Positions 17,486-30,403 are shown, counted from the first letter of the stretch. The stretch: 40,727 nucleotides of DNA from Microcystis wesenbergii FACHB-1317 (GCF_014696875.1 NZ_JACJQV010000154.1:1-40727); one strand, 5' to 3'. Notes: generated by a model from the sequence alone, not told the origin. Translations and numbers: made by a program.

Positions 17486-19042
17486 ATGTTTAATCAATTT
17501 CCGCGACGACAATTTCTCTATCTAACGGGGGGATTCACTGTCACCTTAGCAATTAATACCGGTTTAAAAGCCGAAATATTGCCAAAAAAAATAGAAATAG
17601 AGGCTTTTAGCCCCGATGGTCAGCCTTTAAATAAAAAAGCCCTCAATCAACTCTATTTTCTCACCCTTGCTGCCCAACCTTTACCAAATCCTCCCCGCAA
17701 TCTGGAGGAGGGAAAATTATTTTCTTCCCTTCCCCTCTCCCCTGTAGCGATAACTCTTAAGTTACCGGTGAAGGGTTTCGGGGAAATGTTCCTAGAGGCA
17801 GATAATCGGGGTTTCGGTTACTCTGCTGCCGATTTTCCCTTAAATTTTAATTTAGCTGCCGCTGACTCCCATTTTTATCGGGTTAAACAGTCTCTCGAAG
17901 TCTGGCAGCAACAGGGTGGGCAATTTTCCCCCGCTATTTGGCAACGTCTGGAAACAGCGAAAAGCTATCTCGATTTAGCCAATGCCAGCGATAATAATAG
18001 AGAAAGGGTGCAATACTGTGATCAAAGCTTAACTGAGAGTCTCTGGGCGGGTGAAATGGCAGTTATCAGTAAAGCAACCCAAATTATCGCTCAAAATCCT
18101 CCACAACCAGACTTTCTCTTTGGTTGTAATTTTTTTGGCTATCCCCAACAGGGAGAAAAATACCAAGAATTATTCCAAGCAGTCTTTAATTTTGCAACAA
18201 TACCCTTTTATTGGCGATATTTTCAGCAAAATGAGACGGATAAACGAGTTGATTGGCTACTTAATCACAATATTATCCCCAAAGGTCATCCTCTCGTCTG
18301 GTTTCATCCCGTGGGCATTCCCGACTTTATCCGCAATCAACCCTTTGCAGAGATTAAAAAATTAGTGGCAACGCGAGTTAGGGAAGTTACGGCATATTAT
18401 CGGCAAAAAATCAGCTATTTTGACGTGATTAACGAGGCTAACGGCATTAAATGGGCAAATGATTTAAATTTCTCCCTCAACCAGTTGCTTGAATTAACCG
18501 AGATTGCCTGTCAAGAATCCCGTCGCGGCAATCCGCAAGTGTATAGAATTGTTAATAGTTGTTGCACTTGGGGCGAAAATGTGGCATACCATCAACCGCC
18601 CCAACATAGTCCTTTAGAATATCTGCAAACTTGTCTAGAGGCAGATATTGAATTTGAGGCGATCGGACTACAATTATATTATCCCGATCGAGATTTGTTC
18701 GAGATCGATCGACAATTGGAACGTTTTAGTCAATTAGGAAAACCAATTCATATCACGGAATTAGGCATTTCTTCCGCCACCACCGTCGATGAATTATCCT
18801 ATTTAAAGGAACCCCTAGGACGATGGCGCGGCGACTGGAGTGAGGCAATCCAAGCCGATTGGGTGGAACAATTCTACACCCTTTGTTATAGTAAATCCTA
18901 TATCAAAGCAATTAGTTGGTGGGATTTAACCGATAACGGTAATTTCTGGCCCCACGGAGGTTTAGTTAATAGGGATCTAACTCCGAAATTAGCCTACAAA
19001 AGGTTAAAAAATCTCCTACAAACCTGGCGAGGACAAGCATGA
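17486..19042 (+). CDS. GH10 family glycoside hydrolase (xylanase-like), Tat signal
   Basis: 518 residues. The N-terminus FPRRQFLYLTGGFTVTLA fits a twin-arginine export signal. An N-terminal region of about 180 residues without clear family precedes the GH10 TIM barrel. The barrel has GHPLVWF, acid/base Glu317 in YFDVINEANG, nucleophile Glu425 in IHITELGIS and ISWWDLTDNGNFW near the end. GH10 enzymes cut beta-1,4-xylan-like chains with retention. In a phototroph the target may be its own or a neighbour's sheath polysaccharide. The gene overlaps the next by 4 nt. Confidence 0.88.
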   Translation: MFNQFPRRQFLYLTGGFTVTLAINTGLKAEILPKKIEIEAFSPDGQPLNKKALNQLYFLTLAAQPLPNPPRNLEEGKLFSSLPLSPVAITLKLPVKGFGEMFLEADNRGFGYSAADFPLNFNLAAADSHFYRVKQSLEVWQQQGGQFSPAIWQRLETAKSYLDLANASDNNRERVQYCDQSLTESLWAGEMAVISKATQIIAQNPPQPDFLFGCNFFGYPQQGEKYQELFQAVFNFATIPFYWRYFQQNETDKRVDWLLNHNIIPKGHPLVWFHPVGIPDFIRNQPFAEIKKLVATRVREVTAYYRQKISYFDVINEANGIKWANDLNFSLNQLLELTEIACQESRRGNPQVYRIVNSCCTWGENVAYHQPPQHSPLEYLQTCLEADIEFEAIGLQLYYPDRDLFEIDRQLERFSQLGKPIHITELGISSATTVDELSYLKEPLGRWRGDWSEAIQADWVEQFYTLCYSKSYIKAISWWDLTDNGNFWPHGGLVNRDLTPKLAYKRLKNLLQTWRGQA

Positions 19043-19311
19043 ATACAATTAGTAATTTTTTAGCTAGTGCTATTGTTGGTGGTTGGATTATGACCATGGC
19101 GGTTTTTGCTATCCAAAATATCCAACCAGTTTCTTTAAAGTTTCTACAATTTGAGTCAATTAAAGTACCCATCGGCATTTTATTGGCTTTTTCTTTGGGA
19201 ATGGGATTTTTTATCGCCGCAGTTATTCCCGCTTTTTTTAGAAAGTCGAAAAAATCTCCTCGCAGTCGCTTTTCTTCCCCAGAATCGGGGTTAGACGAGT
19301 TGGATTTTTAA
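19039..19311 (+). CDS. LapA-domain (DUF1049) small membrane protein
   Basis: 90 residues with two hydrophobic helices. The sequence AVFAIQNIQPVSLKFLQF then IPIGILLAFSLGMG-like packing is typical of LapA/DUF1049. A basic then acidic tail (RKSKKSPRSR...GLDELDF) is probably cytoplasmic. Its ATG overlaps the GH10 stop (ATGA), so they are co-translated. In E. coli LapA-type proteins help assemble lipopolysaccharide; a link with envelope polysaccharide here is inferred. Confidence 0.8.
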   Translation: MNTISNFLASAIVGGWIMTMAVFAIQNIQPVSLKFLQFESIKVPIGILLAFSLGMGFFIAAVIPAFFRKSKKSPRSRFSSPESGLDELDF

Positions 19312-19323
19312 ATAGGGCTGGCT

Positions 19324-19374
19324 AAGTAGGGAGGCACAATTATTTGTAGGATGGGTTAGCGGTAGCGTAACCCA
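19324..19374 (-). repeat. dispersed repeat, copy D (inverted, truncated)
   Basis: AAGTAGGGAGGCACAATTAT and GTAGGATGGGTTAGCGGTAG are the reverse complement of the right half of copies A-C. The left half is missing. Confidence 0.75.
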
Positions 19375-19516
19375 TGCTGGAACGAACTACAAAGACACAA
19401 AGGACCCGAAGATCGATCGGTTCTATATCAGTTAAACTGATCACACCAAGAATAAGAGAGCCATTTATCGGCAGCATCCCGGGTGTATATTGTAGGGGCT
19501 AATTGCATTTTGTACT

Positions 19517-20992
19517 TTAAACAACATTATAATTTTTGATAGCTGTTAGGACTCTCTGATGAATAGAAGCAAATAAACTTCCTTGCCATAAATAATTAAA
19601 TTTATTTTCTGTGATTAGATTGAGACAATTTAAAATTCGCTTTTCCCAGTCTTTTTGATTGTAAGTATCTTTTCCCCAAGCTTGATATAATTCTCCCTCA
19701 CTAATGCCACCTAATTTATGAGATAATCGATTTCTATGATTACGCAATTCTTCAGAACCCCAAGCTTTTAAATCCCTAAAGTTTGCCTGGGGAGAAGTGA
19801 GAGCAATATACTTCTCTATTAATCTCTGTTGAGTGCGACTATCTAGCTTAATTTCAGGGACAGGATTGCCATTATTAACAAAAAGTTCTTTAAGAGCAGG
19901 ATATTTATTCAACACAGATGATTGTAAAGATGAATAAGTATATTCAGAATTAACCATATAGTCTTTAAATTCATGTTTTAAACACTCATAAATTAAGCCT
20001 TCTACCGCTCGGAAACTATGAAGCATAGCCTCGGTTGTATTTTTTTGTTTTAGTCTAACTACTGCGGTATAAGCTTGTTCATAGGCCATCCACCAATATT
20101 GTTGATGCTGCTCTTTTTGTTGATTATTGAAACTAAAAGAAGCGGATTGAAAAAAATCTTCAAATTGTCCTTGATTCCAGCTTACTCCAGATTTAATTAG
20201 AGCATAAGTTTCTTTCCATTTTTGTTTATTTTGTTCATAGTAAGGTTTAACTAAGTTCTGAAGACCAGCATAATCATAGCGTTCTAATAATTGTAGGGCT
20301 TGTTGTCGAGTGCGATCCCAAAGATAGTTAGTCCCTAAAAAAGGCCCTGTGTAATCTGAAGAAATGCCCTTTTGATTGTCATGAGGAGTGGGAATAAATT
20401 CATAGAATTTAATATCGTTTCCATAAAAACTCAATCCCGAAATTCTCGACGCTTCTGAAGCTTGCCCCACCCCACCTTTTAAGCACAATAAAATGGGTTG
20501 ATCGGGTTGAGGTTCTATATTTTCTTTCCATACTTGTTGCCACCAACGGAACATTTTCTCGAAGTTAGAAGGGTTTTCATCATTTCTACCTATATAGAGA
20601 ATATTTACTACCAAATCAGAATTTAATTTATTTAGCCAATACTTAATTAATTCTCCTGAGTAAAGAGTATCTTTTTCTCTTTCTTTTACTGTTTCATTTT
20701 GATCAGTTACTACTAAATAAACTTTTTCGAGATCATTGATTTTATCTTCCAAAAGTTTACCCAGAATGACTAGTTTTACTTGATCGCCATAATATTCAAT
20801 GTTTTCCCAAAGGTATTGGGATATTTCTCGAAAAGATGATTTTTCGGTCAGAGCTAAATCAGACACTACTTCTATCTGTTCTCCGAGAATATCACCTTTC
20901 ATACGATCATCGCCAATATTATACCAGTCACCAGTGGTGACTTGAAACATTAAATCTCTGGTTCCGATCGTTGCAACTAAAATTGATTTCAT
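19517..20992 (-). CDS. CARF-HEPN ribonuclease (Csx1/Csm6-like) of the type III system
   Basis: 491 residues from ATG 20992, 4 nt after the Cmr6-Cmr1 stop. The N-terminal half looks like a CARF sensor (MKSILVATIGTRDLMFQV opening, LLCLKGGVGQASEASRISGL later). The C-terminal half is HEPN with R420-x4-H425 in ELRNHRNRLSHKLGG. In type III systems Cas10 makes cyclic oligoadenylates, which bind CARF and switch on HEPN RNA cleavage. Both parts look intact. It is the last gene of the operon. The exact subfamily (Csx1, Csm6 or other) is not resolved by eye. Confidence 0.8.
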   Translation of the reverse strand: MKSILVATIGTRDLMFQVTTGDWYNIGDDRMKGDILGEQIEVVSDLALTEKSSFREISQYLWENIEYYGDQVKLVILGKLLEDKINDLEKVYLVVTDQNETVKEREKDTLYSGELIKYWLNKLNSDLVVNILYIGRNDENPSNFEKMFRWWQQVWKENIEPQPDQPILLCLKGGVGQASEASRISGLSFYGNDIKFYEFIPTPHDNQKGISSDYTGPFLGTNYLWDRTRQQALQLLERYDYAGLQNLVKPYYEQNKQKWKETYALIKSGVSWNQGQFEDFFQSASFSFNNQQKEQHQQYWWMAYEQAYTAVVRLKQKNTTEAMLHSFRAVEGLIYECLKHEFKDYMVNSEYTYSSLQSSVLNKYPALKELFVNNGNPVPEIKLDSRTQQRLIEKYIALTSPQANFRDLKAWGSEELRNHRNRLSHKLGGISEGELYQAWGKDTYNQKDWEKRILNCLNLITENKFNYLWQGSLFASIHQRVLTAIKNYNVV

Positions 20993-20996
20993 GAGA

Positions 20997-22994
20997 TTAT
21001 AAAGGGAATATTTGAGCAAAATTTTGAGGACTTGTATTACTTCTTAATTGTTTGATAAACTCTTGACGAGGATTCAGATTAGCACCGAATACAGTAACTA
21101 TCTGGTAATCTCCTAAATCAGCAATCCACACGGGAGATGGTTTAGCTCCACCACTGACTTTACCACAGAGATTACCATCATATTCTCTTTGACCATTTTT
21201 ACCGGTAATTTTCAAAGTATCACTGTGAAGAATTGCTAAAGCATGGGGTTTACCTCTTTGTTCATTTCCTGCACAGACAAAAATTTGACAATTACTATCG
21301 GCCGCATCAATCCAATTACTTTGAGAAACTTGACCAGCTATCCTTAAATTATTAGAGTTTATATTAGTGCCAGTAACTTGATTTAAAGATTTATAAAAAT
21401 CTCGCAATCTTTGCTGAAATTGTTGTTTAAACCCCTGCACATTATTGGGCATTGCCCAAAAATCTTCTTCACTGTCAATATAAAATGTAGAACCACGAAA
21501 CCATGGGGCGCTTTCACGACTTTTGCGAGAATAATTAGGTCTTCTCGCACCTTGACCAATACCACCCATATTAGCTAAAAACCAAGTCAAATATTTAGCT
21601 AATTTTTTGACAGCTTCTTGTTTATCTTTTGGAGTTTCGGAAGACAAAGATAAGACTAAAGTTCCCCGTTGTTCACCACAGGGATCATTTTTACCCTGAG
21701 GATTGGTTCGAGGTTCTTTTTGGGTAACTTTACCCTCAAGAATATTCACTTGTAGATAACCGTATTTTTTAGGATTAATACCGCCAAATAATTCAGATTC
21801 AATCTCTTGAACACCGTATTTTTTAGGATTAATACCTCCAATTAATTTAGCTTCAATCTCTTGAACTTTGTTAATAGGTAAAACTCCAGATGCAAAAACA
21901 CGAAACCAGTATCGCATCATCGATTTAAAGGCTGTCGGACGAACTTCTGCAACGGGTGCGCTCCGCATTTGCCATTCATTGCGTCGCTCATTCCATTGGG
22001 TGAATCGTTGATAACCATGAATTAATTGACCTTCTAGCTCAAAATCCAATCGATAAAATTCCGATTCTAATCTTGGGTTTTTTCCAGATAAGATCAATTG
22101 TCCATAACCTGTATTGACTTGTGAACCTATGCCAAGCTGTAAACCTTTTTTCAGCCATTGTTTTACCTTTTCAAGTATCTTTTCATCTTGACAGTTACTA
22201 GCTAGACGTAAACGTAAACCAATTAAAAAAGTTGGTTCTTTGAGAGAGAAAAAAGGATTAGGGTTAGGAGAATATTCCATAGAATCATCTTTCCATGACC
22301 AAATATTATTAGCCATGTCCATTTCTAACCCCCCGTTCTTAGAAGGTAAAGGATAGGCATCAAAAAAGACAACTTTACCCGTTTTATTTTTTTTCTCTTT
22401 GGCGTTTATATCACCGAAATAGGGAGCGATTTCTTTTTCCGCGTCTTTCCATTCCAGATTATTTTCCGCCATGATTTCTCGGATGGCTTGGTTTCTGGCA
22501 ACACCGCGCAATGTACTAGATGGAATATAGGGCATTCCGAGGGCATCAAAGGCAGGTAAAAGAATACTTTCCGGTCCACGATGACCACCGACACGAATAC
22601 GCCAAGTGGATTTGACTTGAAAAGCGATTCCGTCTTTCGCTAACAGTTGGGTACGCCGATGGAGTTGCTCAAGACGCTGAGTATAGTTAGCATTTTCTTG
22701 GGCTGTTTGCAGAATTTGGGTTTTAGTCGCATCTTTGTGTGGATAGTCGGCAGCACGCATCCAACGGAGATATTCGACAAAACTGGCTGATTGGTCGGGT
22801 TGAGGTTCGTTTTCGGGGTCTAACCAAGGTGAGGGTTGAGGAGGATTGTTATTGCCGCCACCGCCGTTATTATTGCCGCCGCCACCACTAAGAGGCTTTT
22901 TAGGGGGTTGGTTGTTATTTGTGGGTTTTATAGCTTGATTTTTTAGGGTGGGTTTTTGAGGGCGATTAGGACGTTGTAAGGGGCTATGGGACAT
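20997..22994 (-). CDS. cmr6-cmr1: Cmr6-Cmr1 fusion, RAMP proteins of type III-B
   Basis: 665 residues. Residues 1-~75 are a low-complexity Gly/Asn/Pro linker (GGGGNNNGGGGNNNPP). The Cmr6-like RAMP follows (GGHRGPESILLPAFDALGMP, IPSSTLRGVARNQ, then glycine-rich LQLGIGSQVNTGYGQL near 300). From ~315 a Cmr1-like RAMP begins (LEGQLIHGYQRFTQW, VAEVRPTAFKSMMRYWFRVFA) with glycine-rich GGIGQGARRP. Normally Cmr1 and Cmr6 are separate subunits at the 3'-end side of the crRNA complex. A 54-bp tandem duplication lies in the Cmr1 part (21759-21866). AAAGGAA lies 12 nt before the ATG. Confidence 0.82.
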   Translation of the reverse strand: MSHSPLQRPNRPQKPTLKNQAIKPTNNNQPPKKPLSGGGGNNNGGGGNNNPPQPSPWLDPENEPQPDQSASFVEYLRWMRAADYPHKDATKTQILQTAQENANYTQRLEQLHRRTQLLAKDGIAFQVKSTWRIRVGGHRGPESILLPAFDALGMPYIPSSTLRGVARNQAIREIMAENNLEWKDAEKEIAPYFGDINAKEKKNKTGKVVFFDAYPLPSKNGGLEMDMANNIWSWKDDSMEYSPNPNPFFSLKEPTFLIGLRLRLASNCQDEKILEKVKQWLKKGLQLGIGSQVNTGYGQLILSGKNPRLESEFYRLDFELEGQLIHGYQRFTQWNERRNEWQMRSAPVAEVRPTAFKSMMRYWFRVFASGVLPINKVQEIEAKLIGGINPKKYGVQEIESELFGGINPKKYGYLQVNILEGKVTQKEPRTNPQGKNDPCGEQRGTLVLSLSSETPKDKQEAVKKLAKYLTWFLANMGGIGQGARRPNYSRKSRESAPWFRGSTFYIDSEEDFWAMPNNVQGFKQQFQQRLRDFYKSLNQVTGTNINSNNLRIAGQVSQSNWIDAADSNCQIFVCAGNEQRGKPHALAILHSDTLKITGKNGQREYDGNLCGKVSGGAKPSPVWIADLGDYQIVTVFGANLNPRQEFIKQLRSNTSPQNFAQIFPL
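21759..21866 (-). repeat. 54-bp in-frame tandem duplication in the Cmr1 part
   Basis: Units 21759-21812 and 21813-21866 differ at a few bases and encode VQEIEAKLIGGINPKKYG and VQEIESELFGGINPKKYG. The reading frame is kept, adding 18 residues. Confidence 0.9.
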
Positions 22995-23057
22995 AATAAT
23001 TATAATTTCCTTTCTAGTTCAATGAATTATAAAAACTGTGGTGACAATTTACCTGAG

Positions 23058-23453
23058 TTAGTCCCCACTTTTCACATCGGAATAGATGGCATTAGCCCAG
23101 AAGCTAAATTCTTGGGCGATTTCCAAGCCTAAACCCGTTAGTCCTAGATAATCATCAGTGGAAAGTTTTTTTAATGTGTCTAATCCTTGTGGGTTGGCCA
23201 TATTCCGGTTGTTCGAGATTTCTTCAAGACACTCAAAGTATATTTTAACAACTTCTCGCTTACCTTCTTTGTCTTTACTAATAGCAGTTTCTTCGGCTTT
23301 TAGGCGCATCATTCCCCAAGTAGAAAGATAGGTATAAAGTTCAATAGCTTGATTTTTTTGTTCTTTGCGGCGACCATTATCAGCAGTGTCTGAGGACAAT
23401 TTTTGCAAGGCAGTGAATACGGGATTGCTAATCGTTCTAGGGTCGAATGTCAT
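23058..23453 (-). CDS. cmr5: Cmr5, small helical subunit of the Cmr complex
   Basis: 131 residues, mostly alpha-helical (FTALQKLSSDTADNGRRKEQ, YTYLSTWGMMRLKAEE, LEIAQEFSFWANAIYSDVK), matching Cmr5 size and pattern. Cmr5 packs along Cmr4 as the small-subunit filament. It lies 20 nt after the Uma2 gene and 63 nt before the Cmr6-Cmr1 fusion, all on the minus strand. Identification rests on size, composition and position more than on a diagnostic motif. Confidence 0.75.
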   Translation of the reverse strand: MTFDPRTISNPVFTALQKLSSDTADNGRRKEQKNQAIELYTYLSTWGMMRLKAEETAISKDKEGKREVVKIYFECLEEISNNRNMANPQGLDTLKKLSTDDYLGLTGLGLEIAQEFSFWANAIYSDVKSGD

Positions 23454-23473
23454 GGTTATTTTGGCTCCAAAAG

Positions 23474-24037
23474 TTAAAAAATATTACCTGACCAAAGGGT
23501 ATCAAGAGAGATAACAATATCGGGAAATGCAGCAGCAGATAAGGTTCCTGTACTAAATTTTTCTTGATATTGATAATCAGAATTTATCGGTTGACGAAAA
23601 ACATAAATCTCTCGATGTTTGATGGCAACTACCCAATATTCTGCAATACCAGCTTGGGCATAGATATGTTTTTTTTCGGTTAAGTCTTTACTGAGAGTTG
23701 AGTCAGAAATTTCGATTAACCAAAAAATTTCATCAGCATAGGGATGATGATCTCGATAGCGAGAACGAGGGGCAAAAACTACAGCGATATCGGGTTCAGG
23801 TTCTGAGTTTTCTAGGGTAATGGGTCCAACTTCTCTTACCCATGCTTTATCCTTAAGACGTTGACGGAGAAAGTTAGCTAATCCTTCTCCACTGTCTTTA
23901 TGTAAAGGGCCTTCTGGACTCATTTCGAGAATATCTCCATTCAGTAATTCTACACGCCGATCGATTAAAATTCCCGCCGCAATCATGCGATGATAATCGA
24001 CCACTGACCATTTAGCTAAGGCAAGATTAGCTGTCAT
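23474..24037 (-). CDS. Uma2-family (DUF820) PD-(D/E)xK nuclease-fold protein inside the cmr operon
   Basis: 187 residues. It has the Uma2 layout: RRVELLNGDILEMSPEGPLH, then EPEPDIAVV, then EIFWLIEISDSTLSKDLTEK, then YAQAGIAEYWVV. The acidic set E(VELL), D(EPDIAV) and E(IEIS) fits the PD-(D/E)xK nuclease core, with a Ser where many have Lys. Uma2 genes are very common in cyanobacteria, usually as singletons of unknown role. Here the gene is 9 nt after cmr4 and 20 nt before cmr5, so it is co-transcribed with the complex. It may be an accessory effector or a passenger. Confidence 0.85.
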   Translation of the reverse strand: MTANLALAKWSVVDYHRMIAAGILIDRRVELLNGDILEMSPEGPLHKDSGEGLANFLRQRLKDKAWVREVGPITLENSEPEPDIAVVFAPRSRYRDHHPYADEIFWLIEISDSTLSKDLTEKKHIYAQAGIAEYWVVAIKHREIYVFRQPINSDYQYQEKFSTGTLSAAAFPDIVISLDTLWSGNIF

Positions 24038-24046
24038 AAATTACCT

Positions 24047-24826
24047 CTACCATTGTTGCACAAAACCACGTCCTAAACTTTCCTGTCCGCCGATTTGTAG
24101 AATGTCATTATCTGCTAATAACTGTTTAAAATCAGCTTGGGATTGTTGTCTGGTTCCATTAGCTTGAGAGGTAATACCCCAAGGAAAATACATTAAGGTG
24201 TCGGGGGGAATAGCTTCTTCGTAACGAAATCCTCCATCGACGGATTTATGCTCATCTAATTTAATTTTAACTTGTCTCCATAAACTCATTTGAATTAGAG
24301 TCGTGCAATGCTGATCGGGCAATACTAAGACTTTATTAATGCCACTGCTGACAGAGTTTTTGGGAATAAAACTTTGCCAATTTGACCAGTCTTTTAGATC
24401 ATCGACCTTGAGAATGGCATCCTTGAGATAAACGTTGGTGTTGGCCTTTTTAAAACTACAGCTATATTCGGGGGGAATTGTCAGAGTAGGATTAGTTAAT
24501 CTTGTCCAACGACGAAGAAGTAAAGGAGAAGTGATCCAGACGACACCGTGACTAAGGGAAGGGACGGGCAACCAGAGAATCGAACCATCTCCTATCCAGA
24601 TGTCTCCCTGTTCCAAGTTTTCTGCACCTTTATCGATTTCATTACCGAATAACTTAAATTTTAGGTTTTCTTCGGTAGCTAAAGAACGGATTTTCCCGCG
24701 AATTGTACTGGAGGGAATATAGGGTAAAGTGGTATGGGATTCACGAGCAATACCCACTAGATTCCCCTCTTGAGTGGTTCCTCCTGTGTGTAGGGGAGAA
24801 AGTAGATAAAAGTGGATTAAGTTCAT
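24047..24826 (-). CDS. cmr4: Cmr4 backbone subunit, catalytic Asp apparently absent
   Basis: 259 residues, RAMP fold (LIHFYLLSPLHTGGTTQEG at the start, YIPSSTIRGKIRS, and the C-terminal glycine-rich QIGGQESLGRGFV). Cmr4 forms the crRNA-bound filament and cuts target RNA every 6 nt using an Asp (D26 in P. furiosus, in a VDQPIQRE context). The aligned stretch here is NLVGIARE; anchoring on the RE pair puts Leu23 at the Asp position. No other Asp lies nearby. AAAGGAG is well placed before the ATG. The subunit probably assembles but may not cleave. Confidence 0.85.
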   Translation of the reverse strand: MNLIHFYLLSPLHTGGTTQEGNLVGIARESHTTLPYIPSSTIRGKIRSLATEENLKFKLFGNEIDKGAENLEQGDIWIGDGSILWLPVPSLSHGVVWITSPLLLRRWTRLTNPTLTIPPEYSCSFKKANTNVYLKDAILKVDDLKDWSNWQSFIPKNSVSSGINKVLVLPDQHCTTLIQMSLWRQVKIKLDEHKSVDGGFRYEEAIPPDTLMYFPWGITSQANGTRQQSQADFKQLLADNDILQIGGQESLGRGFVQQW

Positions 24827-24838
24827 GATTAATTATTC

Positions 24839-24845
24839 TCCTTTA
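24839..24845 (-). promoter_or_regulatory. ribosome binding site of cmr4
   Basis: AAAGGAG on the minus strand, 12 nt before the cmr4 ATG (24826). The duplicated cmr3 tail (24849-24882) lies just upstream. Confidence 0.7.
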
Positions 24846-24848
24846 TAG

Positions 24849-29032
<4,184 letters not shown>

Positions 29033-29149
29033 AAACGCCTCAATTCCTTGCTGACCGATGTTCTCAGTATATCAATATGCCTTAGGAACCTCTAGAGATA
29101 ACACGATATTTTGAAGATTTTTCTAAAAAGCTTCAAAAGCTTATCCCGT

Positions 29150-30403
29150 CTAAGTTTCTGGTGGTATGAATTTTTTACTATGATTATCGTCTGTTGGGGG
29201 AGAATATCGATCGACCAACATTTGCGCCGATCGCTGGTGTTTTTCCGCCATTTCTGGGGGAGAGAGAATCTGGGCCTGTTCGAGATAGCGCTGTACCCAC
29301 CAGAGGAATTCTTCCAGGGAACGGGACGGGAGAGCGATGTGGTAATCGATCGAGTTAAGGATTTTCGTCTGCGGGTCGATCTGGGGATTTGTCAACTGCT
29401 GCCGGGGGTGACGTGCTTCTCCCTCCCGGATAAAGTAACTCACAGGATGAAAAAAGCGAACTTTAACGGTAATTAGGGTTAATTGTGCCGCTAATTCCAA
29501 TTTTTGGGCCGCTAAATCCCCCAAATTCAAGCCCCAGCCATTTTTAATCAGTTTGTGGGCATTATTGAGGCTGTGGCGCTGTTCTTCGAGGGAGCGAGAG
29601 GGTTCTGGGAGGATTCGACAATGACCGGCGAAACGATTGAGGCGGCCGATGGCCAGACAGCCATCGGGATAGGTTTCATAGAGGAGATACCAGCCAATGT
29701 CACGGTAAATTAGCTGGAGGGGATAGATCGGGAAGGGCCCGGTAAATTTCTTTTGATAGGGATCGATCGGTCGGGCGATCTCGATTACCTCTCCCCGGAC
29801 AATGGCCTGTTCTAGGGTGTCGATTTTCTCGTATAAAGTTTGGCGATATTTTCCCCGTTCCATCATCTCTTCCGGATCGGTATAGTTGATCGAGCGATCG
29901 AGTTGTTCCCGGACGGGATAGAGAAAGTCAGCCCGGGAGCCGAGTGTAAACCCTTGAAGACGGCGATCGAGTTGGTGATAGATCTGACGGATTCTCGGAT
30001 CACCCTGATAGAGGGCCCGGGAGCGGAGTGCATCAAAGGCGATTTTAAGTTCGTCGGGACTCATAACGCCGGTGCCCAGATAATACCCCCAGCGATAGAT
30101 GTGGCGATCGAGAATTTTGTAATCCCGTAGGGTCGTTATGTCTTTTCTCAGGGTGGCAATGGAGGGATATTCCGCAGGCCAACCGAGGGCGAGGGTGGCG
30201 GCGAGTTCTCTCACCCGTTCCTGTACTTCCGTTAATGCGTTGTGATCTTTCCCCGAATGGTAATTTTCCGAGGGATCAAGGGTTTGATAACCGACTCCGG
30301 GGTGTCGGACGAGGGTGGCGATCAGGAGCATAAGTCGCTGGAACTCGCGACTATCTCGTTCACGCAGTGTTCTTTCCCTAGGGGATTTGGGGTGCTGAGT
30401 CAT
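29150..30403 (-). CDS. WYL-domain CRISPR-associated regulator (TIGR03985-like)
   Basis: 417 residues. The N-terminal ~110 look like a helix-turn-helix region (ATLRKDITTLRDYKILDRH). The central WYL domain has YPLQLIYRDIGWYLLYE and IGRLNRF. It matches the cyanobacterial CRISPR-associated family known as TIGR03985, found beside type III loci. WYL domains bind ligands, often nucleotides, and control defence genes. It is divergent from the array across a 320-nt region that includes a 16-bp palindrome (30495-30510), a possible operator. Confidence 0.82.
   Translation of the reverse strand: MTQHPKSPRERTLRERDSREFQRLMLLIATLVRHPGVGYQTLDPSENYHSGKDHNALTEVQERVRELAATLALGWPAEYPSIATLRKDITTLRDYKILDRHIYRWGYYLGTGVMSPDELKIAFDALRSRALYQGDPRIRQIYHQLDRRLQGFTLGSRADFLYPVREQLDRSINYTDPEEMMERGKYRQTLYEKIDTLEQAIVRGEVIEIARPIDPYQKKFTGPFPIYPLQLIYRDIGWYLLYETYPDGCLAIGRLNRFAGHCRILPEPSRSLEEQRHSLNNAHKLIKNGWGLNLGDLAAQKLELAAQLTLITVKVRFFHPVSYFIREGEARHPRQQLTNPQIDPQTKILNSIDYHIALPSRSLEEFLWWVQRYLEQAQILSPPEMAEKHQRSAQMLVDRYSPPTDDNHSKKFIPPET

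Noticed and set aside
29111-29476. Plus-strand ORF opposite the WYL gene and cmr2 start
   Set aside because: It is the shadow of the WYL coding frame, with no recognisable domain.
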